A stretch of DNA of 64,000 nt from Aselliscus stoliczkanus. Lineage: Eukaryota; Chordata; Mammalia; Chiroptera; Hipposideridae. Shown here piece by piece: positions 54,620 through 64,000 of the stretch. A program made the translations under genes and the position numbers. How positions within the stretch are numbered: the first letter of the stretch is position 1; every line of letters begins with the position of its first letter. Under the pieces are notes generated by a model. It saw nothing but the letters and a program-made list of their open reading frames with translations, was not told the origin of the DNA and made no database searches. The stretch covers positions 68,461,921 through 68,525,920 of the forward strand of contig CM066733.1 in NCBI GenBank assembly GCA_033961575.1, read 5' to 3'.

Positions 54620-56000
54620 AAATGCATTGGAAAGCACAAAGAAAAAGATAAAAATAACTTTTATTCTCAATATTTAGCTATAATCATCATTAATATTTTG
54701 TTGTAGTTACTCTCAATCTTCTGGGGATTATACATTGATATATATCATGATACGCATTTATATATATCATGTATTTTTTAAAAAACTGGGATTATATCTA
54801 TAAATTATTTTTAAAATCTTTCTTCAGCTTAATAATATTGCATGTACAATTCATCCTCCCATTAAGAGTTATTCATTAGTATCCCTATAAAATTATTCAA
54901 TATACAATTACCATATACCTAGGAAATGAAAATGACAGTTTATAAAAGGGAGTTTTGGCAGTTACAGAGGCGTGCCACTCAGAGCCACTGTGAGGAGTGC
55001 AGTCAGCTGCCAGCCACCAGCTGCCACATGTTCAGGACGTGGCCCTGTTCATGCTGAGGCCACACTGTGATTGTGCTGAACATGAAGAGGGTTGAGGAGC
55101 CAGCTTACTTCTGCCTGATGTAGAACTCCTCTGATGGGCGGCACTCACGGCTCTGTGGTGCCCCATTGCCCTGGGTGGAACTTTCTCAGAGCTGTATGTA
55201 CTTCACTCTCACGCTCCTCCTACCCTAATCTTCCTTTTTGTCCTTTCATAGGTGTCAAACCTGAATCACAGTCTCTTCCTGCCCACTCCTAATCTCTCTC
55301 TCTTTTTAAATGTTTTATAAATGTTCTCCCCAATAAGTTTCTTGTACTTCTCATTTCATTTTGGCAGCGTTTTCCTAGATGATCCAAATCAATGCAAGTA
55401 TTTTAAGTGTAAGTCTCCCTCCTACCGGCCTCTTAGCCACTCAATACCCTCCTCCTTCAAAGGCAACCCTTGTTATTACTTTCATATGTATTCTCCCAGA
55501 GTACTTTATTCATACACAAGCGTTTCATTTATTTCTCTTTCTCTTTCCTTTCCTCCTCCTCTTATTCTGTATTTCTCTTCTCTTCTTCCTTCTCTTTCTT
55601 AACAAAGCTGGTAGCATACAGTGCATATTATTCTGCATGTTGCTTTTTCTCTTAATATACCTTGGAGGCAGGTTTTACCTTATTAGTATATAAGTGTGCA
55701 GAATTGTGTTATCTTTTTTCATTTTGCCTGAATAGTATTCAATTTTTAATGTATTATAATTAATTTAAACTTTTGTCTACTATTCATTCATATCCAACAT
55801 TTTCTACTCAAAGCAGGGCTGCCTTGAATATCTGTATCTATAAAATATTTTTACACCAATGTGAGAGTGTATCATTAGGAACAAATCCCAAATGTAGCAT
55901 TTCTGGGTCATATTGTGATTGTGATACATATTGCAAATTTCCTTCTATGGTGGATGTACTGATTTCTACTCCCAGGCATATATGGCAGATATAGTATCAC
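54620..56000 (-). mobile_element. Ancient L1 (L1ME/HAL1-like) remnants
   Basis: Antisense, fragmentary. The best blocks are 'aaaactgggattatatctat' (54,783), 'tgcatgttgctttttctctt' (55,635), 'atcattaggaacaaatccca' (55,870) and 'gcatttctgggtcatattgt' (55,897). They follow the order of old L1 3' ends. The section 54,960-55,320 between them does not match and may be unrelated. Frames at 55,321-55,693 are pyrimidine-rich artefacts. Confidence 0.55.
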
Positions 56001-56153
56001 TTATAATGACAACATTAAAAATTTAGAATCGAAGTAGTATCATTAAGCTCTTCTCTAGTAATTTGTCTTTAAGTTTCTTATCTTTGTATATTTTCATGAT
56101 TGCTTTTTCTGGACATTGTGTGTGCACATGCAGACATGTGCACATGTGTGGAC

Positions 56154-56194
<41 letters not shown>

Positions 56195-56684
56195 GTTTTG
56201 TGTATAGTCAAAGAAGTTAATATTACTATTTTTGTAAGTTAGAAAATTTGAATGGCCGTTCTATATCAGTTAACAGGAAATGATAACTGTTCATGTTGAT
56301 AGGGGTCACTTGTAGCTATTATAGTACTAGAATAAATTAGAAAGACACCAGAAGTAGAAGTTAATATCTTTAGGAAAAATGATTTATATATTAGGAAGGA
56401 CACAGAAGGGAGCTAGAAGGCCTGTTCTCTTCCTTTTCTGTGTCTTCCTCTGTGGCACCTCAGTTTCCTCTGCCCACTTACCACATGGGTTCTTGTGAGG
56501 ACAAAATAGGAAAGCAAATGGAATATATTTTCAATTTGATCATTTATTGTTAATAAGGGTAAGATGTCACGGAGTGTCTAGTATCAATGACATTTGTTCA
56601 TTCAACATATATTTGAGAGCCAGCACACTGAATTCCTCTAGCATAGACATGATTTTGATGAAAAGTGAAGAGGGTTGGTCCAAG
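56001..56684. other. Unassigned sequence with GT microsatellite
   Basis: Only the GT repeat at 56,157-56,192 is recognised. Confidence 0.45.
56157..56192. repeat. (GT)n microsatellite
   Basis: 36 bp of uninterrupted GT dinucleotides, preceded by related 'acatgtg' words. Confidence 0.96.
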
Positions 56685-56850
56685 GGTAGGGTACCTCACT
56701 TTTCTATGCTTTAGTTTCCTCAACTGTAAAATGGTGCTATCAATAATAATTGCCTCATAGAGTTGTTGTGAAGATTAAATTAATTAATGTAAAACTCTGA
56801 GAAGAATCTCTGGTGCCTAATTAGGTACAATACATATAGCCATCATTATC
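56685..56850 (+). mobile_element. MIR 3' part
   Basis: 'ttagtttcctcaactgtaaa', 'ataataattgcctcatagag', 'ttgttgtgaagattaaatta' are sense MIR. Confidence 0.8.
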
Positions 56851-57539
56851 ATTATACTACAATTGCCTCTAACTTAACTTCTCTGTTCTTTGATTTTAAG
56901 GTTATAAAAAGAATCATTTATTAAAAACGAATTCAAAATTGAAAAATTAAGAAATAGCCCTAGAAAAAATAAAATATAAAAATTAAATAAATTATTAAAA
57001 AGAAATGGCTGCATAATGAACCCAAATTAAGAGTAAAAACAAAACAAAAAAAACCTGTAACTATTACAGAAATATTATTTTCAAAACAAAGCATACCAGT
57101 GAAACTGTTTTGCCCAGTGTGTATGTGATTGAATTGTTGAATGTGCTGCCTATGACTGTGATCTCCTTTGGGCAAGTCTTAGACAAAATTTTGAACCATG
57201 TAAATTATGTCTTGGGATTCATCCTCCACCCCATTTTTTTACATCACCTTCCCCATCTCTTTATCCAAATCTATTATAGGGGTGCTCATCTTGCTTTCCC
57301 AGCTGCTCGCAGCTGTGAACTCCCCTCCACACCACAATGTTTTACCCCTAAATAGTGCAGTTTGTTCTAATATTTTCTTGCGCTTCTTTTTCTGTTAGAG
57401 GAAAGCAGATAAACTAGTTCACATTAGACTTTACTTTTTTATCCATCTTTATGAAAATTAGATGGTTAGGCTAGATCTAATTCCTATGGTACAGGTGGAA
57501 AACACAAAATCCAAAGGCTTAGAAGTACAATACGCCTGT
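56851..57539. other. Unassigned sequence
   Basis: A-rich low-complexity tract at 56,905-57,055. Nothing else recognised. Confidence 0.45.
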
Positions 57540-57890
57540 ATGGCACCCCTCTCTCCATCCATAGTCTTGTCAGTTCTACCTCCTTATATCATTTGAATTC
57601 ATCCCATTTTGTACAGCTCCACTGCCATAACCTTAAAGTCCTATCAACTCCCACCTGGATGACTGCCCTAGCATCCTAAAGTAAAAAAATCTGGCTATGT
57701 CTACCCCTTTTAAAAGCCCCTCATACCTTCATTTACTGTGGCATAAAAATATCTTCATGATCATGTGTCCCCTCACCCCTGTAACTTTACCCATTCTCAT
57801 TTCTCACTCTCAGTCTATACTTAAGACATCTAGAAATCGCTCATTTACCTCCATACTCCTTTGTTTTGTAAATGTTTAACCTGAGAAATG
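57540..57890 (+). mobile_element. Probable L2 fragment
   Basis: 'caactcccacctggatgact', 'gccctagcatcctaaagt' and 'tctacccct...aaagcccctc' resemble sense L2 ORF2 end sequence; diverged. Confidence 0.5.
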
Positions 57891-58190
57891 TTGTCTCTTA
57901 TTTTTTCTCTCTGTTTGATGACTAATCCATAACTTCTCCTTTTTTGACTTGTTGGCTACAAGGCTTAGAACCAAATTTGTGGTTCTCATCTTGCAAATAC
58001 ACAGACATCTAATAGCATGCATTTCATTTCACTCCTAGGTCCACTGATTTTCCCTACTTTCTTCCCTTTACTTCCTCCCACCTGACTCTTAAAAAAAAAC
58101 CCAAAAATACATTTTGCATTTCTGTTACCTTTTTATACTTTCTGTATCTTTGAAAGTTTCTTTAGATCCTTTCTGGAACAAGGTGGCTAG

Positions 58191-58253
<63 letters not shown>

Positions 58254-58384
58254 CTGTTTCCAAATCTAGCCTAAATATCCCCTCCTTTGTCTTCTTGGAC
58301 CATGCCTTCCTTCCTTCTGGCCTCTAAGATTGCCTGTTACTTTGAGTTGCTATTATAACTCTAATCAATCTGTACTGTAAATGT
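57891..58384. other. Unassigned sequence with an AACT microsatellite
   Basis: Only the tetranucleotide repeat at 58,191-58,250 is recognised; the flanks may be part of a broken L2. Confidence 0.45.
58191..58250. repeat. (TAAC)n microsatellite, 15 units
   Basis: 60 bp of uninterrupted taac/aact tetranucleotides, an uncommon microsatellite motif. Confidence 0.96.
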
Positions 58385-58525
58385 TTGTCTGTTTCTCCAC
58401 CAAACTGAACTTCTCCACGTGGGTGTGTTATCCTTTATCACTATAATTCCAGCTTCTAGGGCAGGGTTTGCACATGTTAAGCACGTGATAAAGTGTTCAC
58501 TGAATAAATGGATAAATTGTTGTAC
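58385..58525 (+). mobile_element. L2 3' end
   Basis: 'tataattccagcttctaggg', 'gcacgtgataaagtgttcac' and 'tgaataaatggataaattg' form an L2 3' terminus in sense. It probably continues the fragment at 57.5-57.9 kb. Confidence 0.65.
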
Positions 58526-59929
58526 AAACCAAAGAATACAGAGCTTCTGACCAGGCCAAGTCTACTACTAGGAACTTATTAGAGAATATGGCTACCCTCC
58601 TGAACATTAGTATACTACTTCCTCAATCACTCTCTTTGAAAATATGGGAAGACAGTTTTTCTGTGCTTCCTCCCAGAGCTGATATTTTCAAGGTAACTAT
58701 CTCCAGATTGAGCACAGTGTGTTTGGTGAAAAGAGTGCCAAGAACACAAAAAGATGTTTGTTTAACTTGTTGCTGTTTAAAGTCTCCTCTGAACAGAGAA
58801 ATTACTTAGCTCCGAGGAGGAAGATGATGGCCCCTTTGAGTAAGCACTGAAGAGTGGAGATGGAGAATACGAAAAAAGGAAATGGGCTAGCACAAGGGAA
58901 TGTGTTTTTACCTAACAGAAAACCTAGTTTCTCTCTTCTTCCTCCATCACTAAGTTCCTAATTGTTAGATGTTAGTAATTAAAAGGCTTACAATTTCTGT
59001 GTTGGTCTTATTGAGGCTCCCACGCTAGGCGTGTAAACACTAGGACATGCTTCTCTGTCCATTGGCAGCACAGTGAGGTGGCCATTTGGTGATAATTTTC
59101 CAGTGATTTGTTAGTTGAGCTCTTGCCATGAGCTCCAGCAAGCTTTACGTGGGTCTGTTGGGTTTCTTCTCTGCAACAGGCCATGTGCAATATTTCCTGA
59201 TGACAAGGAAGAGGAGTCGAAAAAGCTCCAGAGAGAGAGATACAGACACTTGAAGAAATATCAATCACCAAAATAATAAATTGTCTTTTTTGTTGTTGTT
59301 GCTCAGTTCATCTGTTTGGATCAAGGAAAAAGTAATGTTATGATTATGTCGCTTAATTTGAAAATCTGAATGAAAAGAGCTGCCTGGCATTTCGTACATT
59401 TGGGGTCACCTGTGGTACAGGCTGCCTTTAAGTGCTTTGGAAACTGACATGCATGGTATAAGTTAGGCATGTCCTATTTCTTATGTCCAGCCATAGATTT
59501 ATCACCAAGTGTTGGGGGTTGATGTCAGATTCGATTTTTAGGTCTTTTTGGTTAGTTATCCTGGATGAATTTAATATTCACTTTGCTATCCCTCTGAGGT
59601 CCCTGACAAGAAAATTTATGTCTGCGCCAGAGGCCTTTTTTTCCTTTTTTCTTCCAATATATTCTTTCCTCATTCATGTAAAGGACACATGTTAGACCTT
59701 GTGTTCTCTCTAGGTTCATTTCTAGAATATATTCTGTATAGCCTAAAGCCATCAGTTTTAATGCATTTTCTCTTTGGTTATTTAAGGCATACCTATTAGT
59801 AGATGCCATCAGACTGGCTACAACATCTTGTCACTGGTCATTCTGAGAATACAGAGTTCCTCAGGGCAGAATGGGCTCAACTATTCTACCTCTAACCATA
59901 ATGACAAAAGGTAGAGATGTAAGGGGCAC
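58526..59929. other. Unassigned sequence, about 1.4 kb
   Basis: No gene or recognised repeat. Frames at 58588-58809 (plus), 59008-59271 (minus) and 59483-59809 lack motifs. Confidence 0.45.
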
Positions 59930-62900
59930 TTCTTTTTTTTTTATATACTTTTAATTAGCTTCAGGTGTACAACAAAGTGCAATAGTTATACTTTTTACCC
60001 CTCAAAGTGACAAGCCCCTCCCCCAATTCGCCACCCCACTGCCCCCCCCATATCATACTATCTATTACAATTCCTTTGACTCCCTTCCAACATATAATCC
60101 ACATCCCAAGACTGTCTATATATTCAATTACAGTTGGCAGACAATATTATACAACATCAATTTCAGGTATACAGTGCCGTGATCAAGCCTCTACTCCATC
60201 CATGAAGTGGTCTCCCTAACAAAACATGTGACCATCTGACACCCCACAAAATTTTAACACTATATTCCCCGAACTGTCTTTCATATCCCTGTGACAATAC
60301 TGTAGTTACCTATTTATGCTGTCTAATCCTTTCCCCTTCTCCCTCATCCCCACCCCTCTCCCAACTAGCAACCCTGTTTTTCCTCTATATCTATGAAACT
60401 ATTTCTGTTTCTTATGCTCATTCATTCAGTTTTTCAAATTCCACATATCAGTGAGATCATGTGGTATTTGTCTTTCTCTGACTGACTTATTTCACTCAAC
60501 ACAATAGTCTCTAGATCCATCCATATTGTTGCAAATGGTACAATTTCATTCTTCTTTATAGCGGAGTAATACTCCATTGTATAAATGTACCACAGTTTCT
60601 TAAGCCAGTCATCTACCGATGGGCATTTCGGTTGTTTCCAAGTCTTGGCTATTGTAAATAGCGCTGCAATAAACATAGGGGTGCATATATTTTTTCGAAT
60701 TAGCGTCTTGGATTCCTCTGGTTAGATTCCCAAGAGTGGAATTGCTGGGTCATACGGCAGTTCCATTTCCAGTGTTTTGAGATACCTCCATACTGATTTC
60801 CATAATGGCTGCACCAATTTGCAGTCCCACCAACAGTGCGCCAGGGTTCCCTTTTCTCCACACCCTCGCCAACACTTGTTGTTTGTTGATTTGTTGATGA
60901 TACACATTCTGACTGGAGTGAGGTGGTATCTCATTGTGGTTTTTATTTGCATTTCTTTGATGATTAGTGAGGTTGAACATTTTTTCATATGCCTGTTGGC
61001 CATCTGTATGTCCTCTTTAGAGAAATGCCTCCTCATATCCTCTGCCCATTTTTTAATTGGGTTGTTTGTTTTTTTGGTGTTGAATTGCATGAGTGTTTTA
61101 TAAATTTTGGATATCAACCCCTTATCAGATACATCATTGGCAAATATCTTCTCCCATTCAGTAGGCTGCCTTTTTGTTTTATTGATGATTTCCTTTGCTG
61201 TGAAAAAACCTTTAAGTTTGATGTAATCCCATATGTTCATTTTTTCTTTCATTTCCCTTGCCCGAGGGGATATATCGGTAAAAATATTACTCAGGGTAAT
61301 GTCTGCAAACTTACTCCTTATATTTTCTTCTAGGAGTTTTATAGTTTCAGGTCTTACATTTAAGTCTTTAATCCACTTTGAGTTTGTTCTCATATATGGT
61401 GTAAGTAGATGGTCTATTTTCATTTTTTTGCACGTGTCAGTCCAATTTTCCCAGCACCATTTATTAAATAGACTATCTTTACTCCAGTGTAAATTCTTGC
61501 TTCCATTGTCATAGATTAAATGACCTTATATAGATGGGTTTATTCCTGGGCTCTCTATTCTATTACCATACTGTTTTGATTACTGTAGCCTTGTAGTATG
61601 TTTTGATGTCAGGTAGTGTGATGCCTCCCACTTTGTTCTTATTTCTCAACACTGCTGTAGCTATTCGGGGTCTTTTGTAACTCCATATAAATTTTAGGAT
61701 TCTATGTTCTATTTCAGAGAAAAATGTCCTTGGTAGTTTGATTGGAATTGCATTGAATCTATATATTGCTTTAGGAAATATTGACATTTTAACTATATTA
61801 ATTCTTCCTATCCATGAGCATGGTATGTATTTCCATTTATTTGTATCTTCTTTGATTTCTCTCTTCAGTGTCTCATAATTTTGTGAGTACAGGTCTTTTA
61901 CTTCTTTAGGTAAATGGATTCCTGGATATTTTATTGTTTTTGAAGCAATTGTAAAAGGGATTGATTTCCTGATTTCTTCTTCTGATAGTTTATTATTGGT
62001 GTATAGAAATGCCACTGATTTCTGAACATTAATTTTGTATCCTGCTACCTTACCAAATTCGTGTATCAGTTCTAGCAGTTTTTTGGTGGAGTCTTTGGGA
62101 TTCTCTATATATAGTATCATGTCATCTGCATATAATGACAATTTTACTTCCTCTTTTCCAATTTGGATGCCTTTTATTTCATTTTCTTGTCTGATTGCTG
62201 TGGCTAGAACTTCCAGAACTATGTTAAAAAGAAGTGGTGAAAGCGGGCAGCCTTGTCTTGTTCCTGATCTTAAGGGGAAAGCTTTCAGCCTTTCCAGCCT
62301 TTCCCCATTGAGAATGATGTTTGCTGTGGGCTTATCATATATGGCCTTTATTATGCTGAGGTATGATCCCACTATTCCCACTTTGTTAAGAGTCTTTATC
62401 ATAAATGGCTGCTGGATTTTGTCAAATGCCTTTTTTGCATCTATTGATATGATCATATGATTTTTATTTTTCATTTTGTTAATGTGATGTATTATGTTAA
62501 TTGATTTGCGGATATTGAACCAGCCTTGCATACCAGGAATGAATCCCACTTGATCGTGGTGTATGATCTTTTTAATGAGATGCTGAATTCGGTTTGCTAG
62601 TATTTTGTTGAGAATTTTTGCATCTATGTTCATTAGTGATATTGGCCTGTAGTTTTCCTTTTTTGTAATATCTTTGTCTGTAATATCTTTGTTAGGAATC
62701 AGGGTGATAGTGGCTTCATAGAAAGAGTTTGGGAGCCTTCCCTCCTTCTGTATTTTTTGGAATAGTTTGAGGAGAATAGGTACTAATTCTTTTTTGAGTG
62801 TTTTGTAAAATTCACCTGTGTAGCCATCTGGTCCAGGGCTTTTGTTGGTTGGAAGATTGTTGATTACTGATTCAATTTCTTTGGCAGTAATCAGTCTGTT

Positions 62901-64000
62901 CAGAGTTTCTGTTTCTTTTTGGTTCAGACTTGGTAGATTGTATGCTTCTAGAAATTTATCCATTTCTTCCAGATTGTCGAATTTGTTAGCATATAGTTGC
63001 TCATAGTATTGTCTTAAAATTTTCTGTATTTCTGCGGTATCTGTTGTCACTTCTCCTCTTTCATTTCTGATTTTATTAATTTGGGTCCTCTCTCTCTTTT
63101 TCTTGGTTAGTCATGCTAAGGGTTTGTCGATTTTGTTTATCTTTTCAAAAAACCAACTCTTGGTTTCATTGATCTTTTGTATTTTTTTTTGTTCCCTATT
63201 TCATTTATTTCTGCTCTGGTCTTTATTATTTCCTTCCTTATGCTCCCGTTAGGCTTGTTTTGCTGTTTTTTTTCGAGTTCCCTTAGGTGTAGAGAGAGTC
63301 TGTTGATTTGAGATTTTTCTTCCTTCTTTAGGTAGGCCTGCACTGCTATGAACTTCCCTCTTAGGACTGCTTTCGCTGCATCCCAGAGATTTTGGGTCGT
63401 GGTGTTTTCATTTTCATTTGTCTCGAGGTATCTTTTGATTTCCTCCTTGATCTCATTTTTGACCCACTCACTATTTAGAAGCATGTTATTTAGCTTCCAT
63501 GTATTTGTAAGCTTTCCAGATTTCTTCTTATAATTAATTTCTAGTTTCATAGCATTGTGGTCAGAGGTCAGAAAAGACACTTGAGATGATTTCAATCTTC
63601 TTAAATTTGTTGAGACTTGTTTTGTGGCCTAACATGTGGTCTATCTTGGAGAATGTTCCATGGGCACTTGAGAAGAATGTATATTCTGTAGCATTGGGGT
63701 AAAATGCTCTAAAAATATCAATTAAATCCAGCTGGTCTAAAGTGTCATTTAAGGCCACTATGTCCGTGTTGATTTTCTGTCTGGAGGATCTGTCCATTGG
63801 TGACAATGGGGTGTTGTAGTCCCCTACTATGATAGTGTTACTGTTGATGTCTGCCTTTATGTCTGTCAGAATCTGTTTTATATATTAGGAGCTCCTATAT
63901 TGGGTGCATAGATGTTTACTAGGGTTATGTCCTCTTGTTGAATTGATCCCTTTATTATTATGTAGTGCCCTTCTTTGTCTTTTATTGTAGTCTTCATTTT
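59930..64000 (-). mobile_element. Young L1, 3'UTR and most of ORF2; 5' end beyond the window
   Basis: The poly(A) tail reads as T-rich sequence at 59,930-59,943, then the 3'UTR ('cttttaattagcttcaggtg'; about 60,430 is the last coding part) and ORF2 up to the window edge. It is nearly collinear with 5916-6613 (3' end) and 1-893 (ORF2 middle). It runs at least 4 kb in one piece, so it may be full length or only moderately truncated. The matching TSD would lie to the right of the window. Confidence 0.95.
60434..64000 (-). pseudogene. L1 ORF2 (endonuclease part, reverse transcriptase, Cys-rich end) with few lesions
   Basis: Minus strand, 5' to 3'. Endonuclease end: VNIYAPN and GDYNTPLSPMDRSSRQ, then [16 protein letters not shown] with the D-H pair of the active site. 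Reverse transcriptase open at 61563-63050: [41 protein letters not shown] and the catalytic YADD encoded at 62121-62132. Cys-rich end: [18 protein letters not shown]. Lesions seen: apparent 1-nt loss near 63,885; 7-bp duplication at 63560-63573; 1-nt loss in the T-run near 63,182-63,191; a 32-nt deletion at 61564/61565; and an in-frame TAA at 60722-60724. Without these the protein would be continuous. Confidence 0.92.

Overview
This window looks like mammalian nuclear DNA that is either intergenic or a large intron. I found no host protein-coding exon, rRNA, functional tRNA or CRISPR array, and nothing arranged as an operon. The longest open frames are remnants of transposable elements: L1 ORF1/ORF2 and a mariner transposase. 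Ancient repeats (MIR, L2, MER5A, MER20, MLT1-type LTR, old L1M) mark it as a placental mammal. The lineage-specific SINEs have tRNA-like heads (A/B-box motifs, 'gccggcc-gagtggc' starts) and 3' parts such as 'ctacttgacttggagctga' and 'tgttccccaataaa'. They resemble the Rhin-1/VES-type SINEs of bats, and a rhinolophoid bat is my best guess. That assignment rests on recalled family features, not on a search.

Layout. 1-893: 5'-truncated L1 ORF2, minus strand, ended by a composite tRNA-SINE. 1.6-1.77 kb: small TA-flanked DNA transposon. 3.06-4.79 kb: old L1M with a GC-rich SINE inside it. 5.05-5.24 kb: Rhin-1-like SINE. 5.8-7.16 kb: old L1M 3' end carrying a clean younger L1 insertion with a 15-bp target-site duplication (TSD). 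8.3-16.8 kb: short old repeats, a mariner deletion derivative (13.08-13.64 kb), an old L1 and a small hairpin MITE. 19.2-20.57 kb: L2 antisense with traces of reverse transcriptase. 20.69-21.5 kb: L1 5'UTR/ORF1 fragment. 24.5-25.65 kb: L2 sense. 30.4-31.0 kb: MaLR-type LTR holding a tailless tRNA-like SINE. 35.7-40.4 kb: a stack of L1 and SINE insertions. 45.33-45.89 kb: second mariner copy. 52.1-52.5 kb: MER20 inside a MIR. 59.93-64.0 kb: young L1, minus strand, nearly continuous through 3'UTR, reverse transcriptase and part of the endonuclease, with a few inactivating lesions; its 5' end lies beyond the window.

The elements do not act together as a system. The window records layered retrotransposition (old L1M/L2/MIR, then MER/MaLR, then mariner and bat SINE/L1) with microsatellites between. 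I looked for an undescribed system and did not find one. The observations most worth checking are the tailless SINE, two mariner derivatives that appear to share one internal deletion, a perfect 18-bp-stem MITE hairpin, a perfect 46-bp tandem duplication, and the young L1 with its short list of lesions. Names of ancient families are from recognition of consensus motifs and would need RepeatMasker/Dfam to confirm.
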